Shown here: piece after piece, positions 1 to 13,149 of the stretch
Layout: each line of letters opens with the position of its first letter
Numbering within the stretch: position 1 is the stretch's first letter
NCBI RefSeq assembly: GCF_041146795.1
Contig: NC_135175.1
Location: forward strand, 28,737,075-28,801,074
Source of the DNA: Maylandia zebra
Lineage: Eukaryota; Chordata; Actinopteri; Cichliformes; Cichlidae
Reading direction: 5' to 3'
Length of the DNA stretch: 64,000 nucleotides
Position numbers and translations under genes: made by a program
Notes under the pieces: model-generated
Told to the model about the DNA's origin: nothing
The model's input: the letters and a program-made list of their open reading frames with translations, nothing else
Databases searched by the model: none

Positions 1-1495
1 TTTATTTTTGGCAAGATCATCATTTTTATAGTGGCGACCCTTCCCATGAGTGATATGGGTAAAGATTTCCATCTAGTCAGATCGCCTTCTACTTTCTTTA
101 GAAGTGGGATGTGGTTTAGTTTAGTTAAGTCTGAAAGCTTAGGAGAGACATTAATACCTAAATATTTAATATTTCCGGATTGCAGTGGGGCAGAGGAAGA
201 ATTATGGAAGGAGCAGTTAATGGGGAGAACTGTAGATTTTGGCCAGTTAATTGAATAATCTGAAACTCTTGAAAACCAGTTTATTAAAGTAATTACCTCA
301 GAGAGGTTGGTTTGTGTGTTTTGCAGAAAAAGCAACACATCATCCGCATAGAGACTGATTTTATGTTCTATGTTCTTACATTTTATGCCCTTAATTGTTG
401 TAGCCTGTCTAAATGCTGCTGCTAGAGGTTCGATAAAAATTGCAAAAAGTGAAGGGGAGAGTGGGCATCCCTGTCTGGTGCCCCTCAGGAGACAGAAGCT
501 GGAGGATGTCTGGTCATTTGTTCTGATACGAGCCGTTGGGGAATTGTATAATATTCTTATCCAGTTTATGAAAGAGTTTCCAAAACCAAATTTGTGTAAA
601 GTTGCGAATAAAAATTTCCAATTAACTCTGTCAAATGCTTTTTCTGCATCTAGAGATAATATTATGGTTTCGATGTTTTTATCGTATGAGTAGTCTATTA
701 AATTAAGTAATCTACGAGTGTTTGTTGAGGAGTGCCGACCTTTTATGAAACCAGTTTGGTCAGGATGAATTAAGAGGGGGGTCATTTTCTCTAATCTCTT
801 TGAGAGAGCTTTGCAGATTATTTTAAGGTCTACATTTAAAAGAGAAATTGGACGATAGCTTGAGGGAAATAAAGGGTCTTTGCCTGGTTTTAGCAGGAGA
901 CTAATGTTGGCAGAATTCATATTTGGTGGTAGTCTGCCCTTTTCCTCGATTTCCTGCAACATGCTGTGGAATACTGGTGCCAAAATTGTCCAGAATTCTT
1001 TGTAGAATTCTGCAGGGAAGCCGTCTGGACCTGGAGCCTTATTATTGGGCATACTTATCAGGGCTTCCTGGAGTTCACTTGGCGTCAGTGGCGAATCCAG
1101 TTCCATTGCTTGACTGTCTAGTAATTTTGGAAGAGTTACGTTGTCAAGAAACAGATCAATTTCATTTTTAGATGGGTTTATTTGTGGTGAGTATAAAGTT
1201 TCATAGAAATCCCTAAAAATGTTGTTTATTCTTCCAGGATCATATATTGTGTTCCCCGATAAATCTTTAGCAGCACATATAGTTATTTTTTCTTTATTTA
1301 TTTTTAGCTGGTTAGCTAGAAATTGACCTGATTTGTTACTGTGTTCAAAATTCTGCAAGCGAAGTCTTTGTATAAGGAATGCTTTTTCTTAAGTTTATCA
1401 CAATTTGGATCATTAGTGCCTTTGGCTATTGTTCCCATCTTTATTTTATTTAGCTTACCAAGTGATTGCCGAAATCTGAGTATGTAGGGAAATTG
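1..1495 (-). mobile_element. L1/Tx1-type LINE, reverse transcriptase part, cut by window edge
   Basis: On the minus strand positions about 1390 down to 1 translate without a stop into about 460 residues of a non-LTR reverse transcriptase. Landmarks in order are NNKAPGPDGFPAEFYK, YRPISLLN, DAEKAFDRVNW, GTRQGCPLSPSLF, the catalytic YADD (positions 339-350) and, near the edge, W(K)SLPISLMGR. This motif order and the last segment are characteristic of the L1/Tx1 clade. Upstream (about 1390-1495) the reading continues only after a one-base frame change, so the 5' part is decayed or truncated there. The element runs off the left end, so the C-terminus and 3' end cannot be seen. The clade call is family knowledge; the open frame and motifs are seen directly. 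Confidence 0.88.
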
Positions 1496-4398
1496 TCAAA
1501 ACAGGAGGCAGACTGCATGAAACACAAGCCGTTAAACAGTCATACGGGTTTTAAACAAACCTCCAAGTTAGCAGGTTTTATGTTCTTATAATTAAAAGCT
1601 CATTGCTGTGGGCATTGTGTTGTTGCTTCAGGTTGAAGCATGCCAATGAAAAACAATCCATGATGGTTATTTTGCAAAAACAGCCAGCACTGTTTTTACA
1701 TCTACTGAGATCACCGTGAGTTATTTTATCTTCTGTTGCAGCAATCAGTCAAACAGTAAATATATTCTGCTTTATTATAAATATAGATATAAGAAAATCT
1801 GTCAGGGATGTACACTTGAAAGCTTTTCATTTGCCAGTGCAGCTAGGTTAAACTTTCTTAGGTATTTTTTTTTGTCTTTGCCGGGGCTCTGTGCTGTCAG
1901 CTCTGCTGTGCCAGCACAGTGGGAGTGCCGTCATGCTGTTACTTGTCAGAACATGGCTCTAACTAAACATATTCAGAAATAAAAACAAAGGCAAGTAGAA
2001 AATTTATCTTTTGAACTGTGTGCATGGTAAACATCCATTTTGTTCCCTAGGCAAACTATCTGGTTTTATTATGAATAAGTTTCCTCACTTTCAGTTTTAT
2101 TGCAAAATAAATTGGGTTTATAAGCTTGCTGACTGGGCTCATTTACGTGCTGTCCACTGATCTCTTCAACATATACCTTTACTGTAGCTGTCTTCTGTCT
2201 TTCTACATCTTATCAATGTTTTAGATAGATACATAACCAACAGGAACAATGGCCAAGTTATAAGCAACTTAAATTATCCTCAAGTTTTGTGATATATCTA
2301 ATTTAAACGCTATAAACTCCTTTACCCTGCCCTCATCACTATTCTAATCATGCAATAAGGCCATCACTGTCTCCCTGGTTAGGTAATTGCACAGTTAGCA
2401 TTGATCTCTCACATATGCCTCTTTTTTTACCACTCTATCTGAATCAAACAGGCATGGCATCAACATCATTCTCGCACCACCAAGGTGAAGCCAGCCCTGT
2501 GGGACGCAACACAAGCGCTCACAGCAGCTGTTTGCCATTTTAATGGCCACGTTTCTCTTGTTTGCCACTCCAGGACACCACTTGTCTCACTGATGTTTGT
2601 TAAATATGGTTAAGGGGGAGCCATTTGTAAAGAGGCCAACCAGTCAGGGCTTCACAAAGGGGATGTCGCCGTGACTTTGAGAGGGGCTCGTGACTGTGAT
2701 TTCAATATGGGTGAAGCGTACTGATGTTTGTTTTGTCACTGTGTGGGCTTTTAATGCATGCACAACAGCCTTGTTTCAAGTGATGCACAGTATTTATGTA
2801 AAGGGTTCACATTGGAAAAAAGAGTAGACAGTTGCTTCAGTCCCTTTATGATCTTTTGTGAGGAATGAAGTTCTGCATTGGGCCTCTTTCCTACAACTGA
2901 GACATATCAAATTAGCCCATATAGTCAGTGTACGTATCCAGTTGTTGTCACAGAAAATCAGCTTTTTAAAAAAATGCTACCAATACGAGAACGAGCAGGT
3001 GTACGTTTCTCCCTTTGAGCTTCTCTAATTTTACCATATGTTTGATGCTTAATTGGAAAGGATGTGTTTGCACAGACTGAAGTTCAATCTTTCATGCTTT
3101 TCAACCTTGAGACAGCAGCGAAGGGTGGTACAACAACTAGTTGCTTGACAGAAACAAGCTGTAAAATATACTGATGTGTTTTTAATTTCCAGGGAAAAAC
3201 AAAACAAAAAACCAAGCAAGTAAAAAGAAAGCGTCTGATACAGAAACAGACTTTGGAATTGATATAGTTACTTCTGTGTGTCTCATGACAGATTCATCAG
3301 TCTCTTAACACCGTAGCTGCTAACGTCAAGGCAGCTTCTGAACAGTTGGATGTCATCTTTGATCCAACTTTCAAGCAACAAAAAAACTGAAAGGCAGATC
3401 TTCCACTCATGGTTTGTGCAACTTAGGAATCATCCTAAAAATAAGTTGCACAGATGCATGTTTCTATGATTCTCCTTTGAATACAGTTTTGTCTTACTTG
3501 CTTTTAAAAAATAAAGCAGAGAAAAGAGCCTGTGATGTAAAAATTCTCATATAAACCAGTGATCAAATCTTTTAAAAAGGGATTCATTTGCACTCAACAG
3601 CCCTTGGCTTTAGTTTTAAAATTCTGTTTTACTGAGGTCAAATCTTAGTACTGCAATTTTTATCAGCCAGAATCCAGCCTCAGGGGAAGAGGCAAGGTCT
3701 TAAACTGACAAGGACTACAGTGTTTTGAAATGCTCTGTCTGCAGGTTTAAACTTTCCACGTGGCTGTGGAACCTTGTGGATTGTTGACCCTATGACAAGC
3801 ACTGGGTGCTAGTGAAAAATGTTTATTTTCCAATCAGTTGGAAAGTACTGGTTTTAGAGAGTGCTGGCAGTCAGTAGGTGAAATTGGTCACTAAGATGGC
3901 GCTTCTCCAGAAACCTCCTTGTGATTGATTTGGTTGCTATTCACTATTGTTTAAAGGAAGAAGCCAGCTTGTCTGCAAACATTTGCCAATTACTCCCTAA
4001 GGGGTAGACAAACTTGACAAACATCAAAATCTGAGATTAGAAGTGTGTCACTGTTTCACTACTGCTTGGTGAGTAGCTGGCAAGTGTTTGCACAGTCTAT
4101 GGAAACCTACTGTGAGCTGTAGGAGACTAAAGCACAAGGAAGTTTGTCACTGCAGCACCATTCAGTTTTTGCAATAAGTTTCACCTAATTACTACCAGCA
4201 ACCTCTAGCAACCAGTCAGGGAATACACATTTTTCCCTAGCAAACAGTGTTTGCCAGAGAGTCGGCAGCAAGTTTGAACCACCACGTTTAACCAAAGTGC
4301 TTTTGTACATGGAGAAATAGAAATTGTTTTCTGTCACAAAAGTCAAGTATTATGTTACAGTATTAATTTAATAGAATCATTATGAAAACAACTTTTTG
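1496..4398. other. Non-coding DNA, no feature recognised
   Basis: No exon, RNA gene or repeat with recognisable homology was found on either strand. Only short open frames without family resemblance occur. It is probably intronic sequence of the DPP6-like gene, whose upstream exons are not in the window. Confidence 0.5.
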
Positions 4399-4539
<141 letters not shown>

Positions 4540-4740
4540 CAGTGGGGCAAAAAAGTATTTAGTCAGCCACCGATTGTGCAAGTTCCCCCACTTAAAATGA
4601 TGACAGAGGTCAATAATTTGCACCAGAGGTACACTTCAACTGTGAGAGACAGAATGTGAAAAAAAAAATCCATGAATCCACATGGTAGGATTTGTAAAGA
4701 ATTTATTCGTAAATCAGGGTGGAAAATAAGTATTTGGTCA
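4540..4740. repeat. Left terminal inverted repeat of Tc1
   Basis: 201 bp, inverted match to 5945-6145 with three differences (a G/A near 4614, one near 4674 and one near 4715). It includes an outer direct repeat at 4549-4565 and an inner one at 4722-4740, both containing AAGTATTTRGTCA. Confidence 0.95.
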
Positions 4741-4756
4741 ATAACAAAAATACAAC

Positions 4757-5779
4757 TCAATACTTTGTAACATAACCTTTGTTGGCAATAACAGAGGTCA
4801 AACGTTTACTATAGGTCTTTACCAGGTTTGCACACACAGTAGCTGGTATTTTGGCCCATTCCTCCATGCAGATCTTCTCGAGAGCAGTGATGTTTTGGGG
4901 CTGTCGCCGAGCAACACGGACTTTCAACTCCCGCCACAGATTTTCTATGGGGTTGAGGTCTGGAGACTGGCTAGGCCACTCCAGGACTTTCAAATGCTTC
5001 TTACGGAGCCACTCCTTTGTTGCCCGGGCGGTGTGTTTTGGATCATTGTCATGTTGGAAGACCCAGCCTCGTTTCATCTTCAAAGTTCTCACTGATGGAA
5101 GGAGGTTTTGGCTCAAAATCTCACGATACATGGCCCCATTCATTCTGTCCTTAACACGGATCAGTCGTCCTGTCCCCTTGGCAGAAAAACAGCCCCATAG
5201 CATGATGTTTCCACCCCCATGCTTCACAGTAGGTATGGTGTTCTTGGGATGCAACTCAGTATTCTTCTTCCTCCAAACACGACGAGTTGAGTTTATACCA
5301 AAAAGTTCTACTTTGGTTTCATCTGACCACATGACATTCTCCCAATCCTCTGCTGTATCATCCATGTGCTCTCTGGCAAACTTCAGACGGGCCTGGACAT
5401 GCACTGGCTTCAGCAGCGGAACACGTCTGGCACTGCGGGATTTGATCCCCTGCCGTTGTAGTGTGTTACTGATGGTGACCTTTGTTACTTTGGTCCCAGC
5501 TCTCTGCAGGTCATTCACCAGGTCCCCCCGTGTGGTTCTGGGATCTTTGCTCACCGTTCTCATGATCATTTTGACCCCACGGGATGAGATCTTGCGTGGA
5601 GCCCCAGATCGAGGGAGATTATCAGTGGTCTTGTATGTCTTCCATTTTCTGATGATTGCTCCCACAGTTGATTTTTTCACACCAAGCTGCTTGCCTATTG
5701 TAGAGTCACTCTTCCCAGTCTGGTGCAGGTCTACAATACTTTTCCTGGTGTCCTTCGAAAGCTCTTTGGTCTTGGCCAT
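4757..5779 (-). CDS. Tc1-type DD34E transposase, intact
   Basis: A 340-residue protein, the usual length for Tc1 transposases, that cuts and pastes the surrounding element at TA sites. The N-terminal about 110 residues form the paired-like helix-turn-helix DNA-binding region, with a basic GRPR-like motif (RSGAPRK, residues 57-63) between its two parts. The catalytic DDE triad is visible as D153 in WSDET, D244 in QHDNDPKHT and E279 in NPIENLW. The spacing of 34 residues between the last two is the DD34E signature. A glycine-rich box ([19 protein letters not shown]) lies between the first and second Asp. The start ATG begins the conserved MAKTKELS. No stop or frameshift is present, so it could encode an active enzyme. 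It ends 17 bases from the left terminal repeat. Confidence 0.96.
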   Translation of the reverse strand: MAKTKELSKDTRKSIVDLHQTGKSDSTIGKQLGVKKSTVGAIIRKWKTYKTTDNLPRSGAPRKISSRGVKMIMRTVSKDPRTTRGDLVNDLQRAGTKVTKVTISNTLQRQGIKSRSARRVPLLKPVHVQARLKFAREHMDDTAEDWENVMWSDETKVELFGINSTRRVWRKKNTELHPKNTIPTVKHGGGNIMLWGCFSAKGTGRLIRVKDRMNGAMYREILSQNLLPSVRTLKMKRGWVFQHDNDPKHTARATKEWLRKKHLKVLEWPSQSPDLNPIENLWRELKVRVARRQPQNITALEKICMEEWAKIPATVCANLVKTYSKRLTSVIANKGYVTKY

Positions 5780-5944
5780 GGTGGAGTTTGGAGTCTGACT
5801 GTTTGAGGCTGTGGACAGGTGTCTTTTATACAGATGATGAGTTCAAACAGGTGCCATTCATACAGGTAACGAGTGGGGGACAGAAAAGCTTCTTACAGAA
5901 GACGTTACAGGTCTGTGAGAGCCAGAGATTTTCCTTGTTTGAGG

Positions 5945-6145
5945 TGACCAAATACTTATTTTCCACCCTAATTTACGAATAAATTCTTTACAAATCCTAC
6001 CATGTGGATTTATGGATTTTTTTTTTCACATTCTGTCTCTCACAGTTGAAGTGTACCTCTGGTGCAAATTACTGACCTCTGTCATCATTTTAAGTGGGGG
6101 AACTTGCACAATCGGTGGCTGACTAAATACTTTTTTGCCCCACTG
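5945..6145. repeat. Right terminal inverted repeat of Tc1
   Basis: 201 bp, the inverted partner of 4540-4740, followed directly by the TA target duplicate. Both copies keep a ten-base A/T run of identical length. Confidence 0.95.
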
Positions 6146-6169
6146 TATGTATGTATATAGATATATATG

Positions 6170-6258
<89 letters not shown>
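6146..6258. repeat. TA then long (GT)n microsatellite, right of Tc1
   Basis: About 30 bases of TA-rich sequence followed by about 80 bases of uninterrupted GT. With 4399-4539 it appears to be one compound microsatellite split by the transposon. Confidence 0.93.
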
Positions 6259-9200
6259 TAACAGACTTCTGAAGATAGCTTGATCAGCTAGTTACCTGAT
6301 TCAGCTAACTCAATCAAATTTTGTCTTTTTGCCTTTTTGATGTTTCCAGCTGTCTGACTTGGTTAAGCTGCTTTCACATGCTGTTTCTTTTTGTTTTTAC
6401 AGCCGTTCTTAATTTTTAAAAATACTTTTAACAGTCTAATCCCTCAGCACCACATTGCTGCATAATAATAATGAGCAAATGTGCTTGAAAAACACCAGTT
6501 GTGCTGTCTTCTTCTTGTTGCAGAAGACAGAATTGATGTTAATTAGCAGAAGTACACAAGAACGTCAGCATTAAATAACACGTCAGAATATTTTTCTACT
6601 CTTTTCAGCAGCTACAACTAAGACTAATTACTTTATATAGACTTTGTTTATGGTATTCTCATGATTTTACAGTTACATATGCTTAATCATTGTGTATGTA
6701 GTTTGAATAGACAACCTTATACAGAATACAATAATCCTTATAACACTTACTGCACACGGTGTACAATTATAATTATTTAAATCAGCAGCTTCATATCTGC
6801 CATATCATTGAGGATTCTAGCTTAGCTGTGTTTGTATTACATTGATAAAACACTTTGAGCATCCCCCAGCAGCTAGAAGCCTGTCGGATAATTGTGTTCA
6901 AACACAGTTATTTATGCTTGGAGCATTTTTTTTCTAATGAATCCACATGCAATTATTATGTACTTGTCAACATTCGGATTCAAACGGTTCTATGATTTAC
7001 TTTGTGAATAATGAATAAGTGTTTATTTGAACAGTGAGGTAACTCACTGTAATATCTTTTTAAACAAGACCGGCTGATCATTGCTATGTTGTGTGTCATT
7101 AATACTTTGTTTAGAATCCCCCCCCCCCTCCCGAATGATTTTAATTGTTATGAGCATATGCTTGTTTTTTTTATTTTCTATCCAAGTTCAGTAATTTGTT
7201 TGCAAGCACAAAGAAACACAGTAGTGCTGCACTATAACACACACATTGAAGGAAATGCTAAAGCACATTGAAGCCGTGCAAATCAAACAGCAACAGAGGC
7301 CGTGGGTTTATGAGGTGTACATGAGCAGCTGGAACTGATGAAATGACTGTCACTTTATTGGCTGTGAGGTAAATCAATAATAGTACTCAAGGATTCATTT
7401 CAAATTGAGTTGATAGGCAACAAAAAGCAATAAGGTCTAAGTTGATGGAGGCACCCTGAAAACACTTTTATAAGCCTGTGAGAGTCATCTTGAAGGGAAT
7501 ATGGAGTTAGGTGAGGGGAGAGTTTTTGAGGACTTCATGTTTTGCAAATTCTCAACTCCACTTCTCTTTTTATTAAATGTGTGTTGGCTGTCTAAACAAT
7601 ATCAAATCTCATATAGTTTGTTTTATTTAAACTGCTGTTGAGCAATTTACTGCATCTGCAAGCCACTTTACAGCACAAAAGGGTGGGTTTCAAAGTGGTT
7701 TGCAGGAACAGCTTGAAAAGGAAGACTCAGGGTGGTCTAATCGCTGCAAAAGGGAAAGAAACTTGGTTTGCCTATAGTGGGTCTGACTGAAACTAACTTG
7801 CCTTGTCTAAGATAAAAGTCCTGTCTGTGGGATCCTGATGCAAGCGGTCTATTGAGTGTTTAGTTCTTTAAACATAGCACTGATTTCTCTGATCTGTAGA
7901 TTCCTTCTTCTTTTTTTTTTACTGTCCCCCCCACTGCCTTGATATACTCAAGGTCCAAGTAAATCAGATAATTACAAAGAAAAACGTTCTCTTCATCCCT
8001 AATGTTAAACAGCGTGAAGCAGAAATAAATTGGCATGTGTTTTTTTGGGGGTTTTTTTTCCAGCGCTGGTTGTGGATTGAGAAGCTGAAGTGTCGGTGAG
8101 TAATGAGGCCAGCAGGCGAGACTGATTGGCATTCCTGATAAACATAAATGACTTCCACTGTGAAAACTGGCCAGAAGCAGGTTGGCTGTAGACGTGGGTG
8201 GTTTCATGTGTTCTCAGCAAGTTCATATTTGAGGTTTTTGCTCATTTGTTTGCCCTGCCATTCATTTGGTAGCGCACTCATTTATCAAGTAAGTCAAAAA
8301 TAGAATTTGAATTCCGTGGTGCTGCTTGTCCTGCTTTACAGCAGTGGAGATAAATAAACACATCTATTATGGGGAATACCCTTTGAAGAGCCATAGATGA
8401 AAGAAGCCAAATTACTAGAAATATAAAGAGCGATTTTTAATTAAAACTCCTGTTGAATTTTTTATTAACCTATATTTTACTGCACATCTAAGCTTTAGGG
8501 CTGTATTTCTGTATTGGAGACTTCGTTTTAGTTAGCCACTGACAGACACTATAATTTTCCCCAGCAGCTTGTGTCACTTTCATCAAACCAGTCATCATGC
8601 ATAGCCTTGGGCATGGACAAATGACCTGGAACTGACAAGAAAAATTCCATTTCATCCAGAAGTTAACACTGAAACCCTGGCTCACCTCAGGACTTATAAT
8701 ATAGCCCAAAGAAACTACCCGTTTTACTGCGGTTTTTAATCACATGGTGATGTATTATGTGGAGGGAACTGTTCAAGGTTAGGGCCATTAAAGTACTATA
8801 TATTTCCATTCCCTTTTGTGATGTATAAATTATTTCCTTATATGTATTACTTTTATGCTCAGGATGAGAGGACAGTTGATCTGTGCTCCCACTTCATGGT
8901 TAGGGTAAGGAGTAGTTACAACAGTAACTGAATTATGTCTTTTTTTCCCCTTTTTTGTTGGTTTACTTATACAACTTTGGTGACTTCTTACCTTCTACCT
9001 TCCTATTATAAAATACAAGACACGGCCTTCCAGTGCTTTCATGGATTTGTTGTACTATATTGTGTTTCTTGTATTCTTGTGTGATTTACAGCCTCGACAG
9101 TCTTGAGCAACTGTTACAGCACGATCCCCCTGCTGGGATTAATAAAGCTTTTGTGGTTTTGTTTCTGATAACATGCTTGTTAAAGACTCTGCTCACCCAG

Positions 9201-11257
9201 GAACACTCTCCGGAGAGCAGTGAATGCAGTGAATGAAGTGTTATGTCTTCTCGAAAAACCTCAAGTCGGATAAAGATCTCAGACAGACAGAAAAATCAGC
9301 AGCATTGTATTAAAAAAATCTTAACACTGAACTGTTACAGTGTTGTTACTTTTTTTTGCAATGTCTATGTATGATGTCACATTATTTCAGACAGCCTGAC
9401 CACTCACAGAGCTACTGTAACATTTAAAAATGGAGCTGAAAATTAGCATTATGGATTCCTTTTAACTTTGAGAGACTACTAGAGTCAATTTTCCTTGAAG
9501 TAGTATTAACTAGCCTTCTCTAATTTGTCATTCTAATTAACCTGCCATTCTGCACATGAACCATAAAGTTTGAATGGAATTTTAATGAAGCCAAGAGTAC
9601 AGTGAAGCTACTGAAGTGTCAGGACAGGTGGATGAATAATTTGGTACAATGTGAGTCTTGTTTGCATAGGTTAGGCCATCAGTCATATTGATAATGATGG
9701 TGAGCCTGTTCTTACCAAGTGAGGTGCTAAAAACTAGGATTGCAACAACAAATGCTAAAAATTCAAATGGATAGATACATCTTTTAGCCATTTTGCTGTA
9801 GAGTATATTATGGACACTAGTGAACTTACGAGGTACAAAAGGTGAGGCAGCAGCACCATGTTGGAGAATGCTTTGAAAAAAGTCTGGCTGCTCCAGCTCA
9901 CAACTTAAGAGGACGTAAGGGCTTTGGCTTGTTTACCTTGTATCTCACTGTCTGAGCCTCCAGCAATGTTTCTGTCTAATCAGAACTCACGCAATTATGC
10001 AACCAATTTTCAGCCTTAATTTCAGTAGATTAACACAAGCGTTGAGAAAAAAGAAAAATGGCCTGAGATGCGCCCCCTCTTAACACACGTCCCTAAATTT
10101 AATGGCTACGTGCTTGTTGAGCAGCTGTTTGTTATTTACCATTTTATCAAACACGAGAGTGGAAATTTACACTTCAGTTTGATAAGTAAATAGGCTACCA
10201 TGGAAATTAAGGTTTTCATAATGTGTCTCAAAAAGCAAAAATCTATTGTAGGAATATTAAAGAATATGGCTTGGCAGGAAACAGCATTTTACTACTAAAT
10301 TAAAGCAGTAATGCAAAAATAAATTCAAAAATGACAAATGAGCTGGTAGATGAAGAGGCAGAGGTCTTGTGAAGGAGCAGAAATCCATGCATACTGCAAG
10401 CTTAATGACTGCACAGCCACTCAAGAATGCTCTCCGGGACTTACATGGACATGTTTCCTTGCCAACAATCAATACTTCATGACTGTAACATCTGAGGATT
10501 AGCTACAAGATGCAAACCCCTGAAAAACTTCAAAAACAGAAAGACCAGGTTGCAAAGGCATATTTAAGGAACCTGTAGAATTTTTGAACAAAGTTTTATG
10601 CGCTCATGAAACAAACATCAGCCTTGGGGAAAAAATGATAGTAAGAGCAAATTATTGGAGAGAAAAGGGAGCTAACCATAACAAGCTCATCTGTTAAAAG
10701 TAATGGCAGAGCATCGTTAGGGTTGGATGTCTTTGATGGATGTCTATAGATTGAGAGTTCAGGCTATCTTTTTCTAGATTTCCATAAATTATTAGATAAT
10801 ATGACTTTGTTTGCTGGGTTGGCATCTGATCTAGGTGCTTCCTGGTGCTTTGGAACTGTCCAACTGTGAGGAGGCCCCAGAAAAGACCTGAAAAGGCTGG
10901 AGAGATTATCTCTCCTAACCACCTTCCAGAATGTTTGACTGACCTTTCTGAAGTATTGGAAGAGGTGTCAGGAGAGAGAGCGGTCTAGTGATGTTCGCTT
11001 AGACTTAGTAAAATGCCTTAGTAAGGTATTGGACCAGCAGAATAATTCATTGTATTGATATTGATTGGTATTGATTCTGTAAGCCTCTAATACTCTACTG
11101 GAGGGTTGGAACAGTATTATTCCACTAGATATTCCCTCATTTAGTGTTTTAATGATGTTGGAAAGTACTGTCTGTACAAAATCTCCTATATGTGAAGAGT
11201 GGGATTAGGATTTAGTGACCACAAAGGCCATTATTCTGTTCTGAATAATATACAGTG
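6259..11257. other. Non-coding DNA, one possible LINE tail only
   Basis: No exon or RNA gene is recognised. A C-rich run occurs near 7120. At about 9095-9165 a stretch ending CTGGGATTAATAAAGCTTTT resembles the 3' end of a fish LINE in plus orientation, but it is too short to assign. The rest shows AT-rich unique-looking sequence. Confidence 0.45.
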
Positions 11258-11510
11258 GTTGTTGGCTAAGGCTTAGGACCAGCTTAGAGTAGGTTGTCTA
11301 CTAATCGGAAGGTTGGTGGTTTTGGTGGCTGCTCCACTATGCATGCCGCAATATTGTTGGGCAAGATACTAAACCCTGAGTTGCTACTGTGTTCATCGGA
11401 GTGTAAAAGTTAGCAAGACAGCATGCAGATAACGAAAAAAGTCCTTCTGTGAATGGGTGTATGAGACGTGTGGCATGAAGCGCATTGAGGAGAAAAGCTG
11501 TGTGTAAGAA
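11258..11510 (+). repeat. Degenerate tRNA-headed SINE-like repeat
   Basis: The stretch reads CTACTAATCGGAAGGTTGGTGGTT, then a GGGCAAGATACTAAACCC block, a TGTTCATCGGAGTGTAA block and GTGAATGGGTGTATGAGAC. This is the order I know from abundant fish repeats with a polymerase III B-box-like head (GGTTCGAT, here mutated). It is old, with many substitutions. The exact ends and family name are uncertain. Confidence 0.5.
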
Positions 11511-13149
11511 CCGATCCATTCTTCATACTCATCAAACCTCATCAATGAAGGCATGATCGTCCTGGAAGGGACCACTTCCATCAAGATAATCTGATCACGC
11601 TGAACAAATTGAGTTCAGTTTTAATTTGTTTAATTTGTCATCACTTTGTTCATCTTTTTGTATCAATGCTAATCTGCTCAATTCAGTGAGCCTCAATTAG
11701 TAGCTGTTACTTTATTTTTCAAATGAATATGCAGAAACCTGTGCAAACATTAGGATGTGGACTGGAGGACAGAGTCCCCCGCCCCGAAAAAAATTGTCCA
11801 TAAAGCTCATATGCAAACTTTATGTAAATCTGTGGCCTTCTTTCTGTCTGCCTCACTTAAGTTATGTTGCCTTGCATCTCTGCCCCCCTCTCTCCCACCT
11901 TCTTGCCGCTCCCTCTGACTCCCTGGAGTGAGGCTGGGTTAGGGCTGTGCCCAGGGCAGCAGGCTGTTTTAATAAGACATACTGCCATGGAAAGGTATAG
12001 ATCAGAGGAGAAAACAGCGCTCTGGGCTAATGCACAGCAAGTCAAGGCAGAGAGGAAAGTAAGAGGGAGAACGTCAGGGGAAGAGAGAGAGCTAGAAAGA
12101 GGTAGATTGAAGGGAAGACATAATGCCTAGGGTCCTGTGAAAGAATAGATGGCTTTGTGTCTTTGAAAGAGCACAAAACAAAGAGCAGGAGAGGTGAAGG
12201 AGTGATGATAAGGTCTAAAATGATGAACTCAGCAGGAGGGCTTATATAAGGGTGGTGATGGGAAGGATTTGAGAGATCTGTGGTATCTGTGAAGTGTCTC
12301 GAGGCATGTGGTTAACGGAGATCAGTAGTTTGGTGAGAAATAAAGATGAAAAAGGTGCCTTAAAGAGATGCAGGTCTCTGAATTTAAGCCGAAGCCCAAC
12401 TGTGAAAACAAAGTGTGTCACAAAGCAAAATAAAGTCCTGTCAATCTCCTTGGCATCTGATTTAATAACCATTTTGCCTTTTTTACTCATTCAAGCCGCG
12501 ATATTCGGCAATTAGCATTTCATATACAAAAGTAGACCTTTAAAAAGATGTCAAACAAAGTCAAACTAAAATAATGACTCATGATGGGGAGGGAAAATCA
12601 GCATCTTTTTATTTATCACCATGATTTCCATGAAGGAGTCCATTTCTACCCTTGTTAGTATGCCAATGGTTTTTAACAAGGAGACAAAAGCTGTTGAGGG
12701 GGCGTTCGGCTATGCCTTTCTAAAAATGTCTGAAACCGCTCTCCCAAGCACGTTCTGAATTAAAGCCATTGTGATGGTAATTTTGTCACCTCTAATGGAC
12801 AATTAGATATGCTAGCAGATAGAAAGCACTCTGCATAACAATCTCTGGGTTCTAATTACCTCACCAAATGGCGTGGTTGCTCATGTGCCTATGGATCACT
12901 AAACCAATAAGACAGGGGAGCGGAGATAGACTGAAGGTGAAAGGGGGCAGTAGCTGTATTAAACGTATCCTTCCCTGGCCGCCTAAAATTAAGAATTAAA
13001 AAAAAATCAAGGTGAAGTATTAATTAGCAGCTGAAATTGTTAACACCATGAATTATTAAGTTGAATTGTTAAGCATGCATAATGGAGAAAAAGTTTAATA
13101 TTGGTGAATATCTGTTAAATTGATTAGTAGCTACATGAATGGAAGAAAT
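11511..13149. other. Non-coding DNA, AT-rich; possible conserved element near its end
   Basis: No exon seen. The parts at about 12760-12870 and 12975-13140 have a low-complexity-free, AT-rich texture with several ATTA/TAAT cores (for example GTATTAATTAGCAGCTG), as in vertebrate conserved non-coding elements. Conservation cannot be judged from one sequence. Confidence 0.35.

Larger units (their letters stand above)
4540..6145 (-). mobile_element. Tc1/mariner transposon, complete, Tc1 (IR/DR) type
   Basis: A 1606-bp element starting CAGTGGGGC and ending GCCCCACTG, flanked on both sides by TA (4538-4539 and 6146-6147), the standard Tc1/mariner target duplication. The terminal inverted repeats are 201 bp each (4540-4740 and 5945-6145) and differ at only three sites by my reading. 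Each repeat carries a related motif twice, near its outer end (4549-4565) and inner end (4722-4740), giving the IR/DR arrangement known from Sleeping Beauty-like elements. It encodes one uninterrupted transposase on the minus strand. The low divergence of the ends and intact frame suggest a recent insertion; activity is inference. It lies upstream of the first recognised DPP6 exon and was inserted into a TA/GT microsatellite. Confidence 0.97.

Noticed and set aside
4851..5798. Plus-strand open frame of 315 codons
   Set aside because: It is the antisense shadow of the Tc1 transposase and shows no protein family features of its own.
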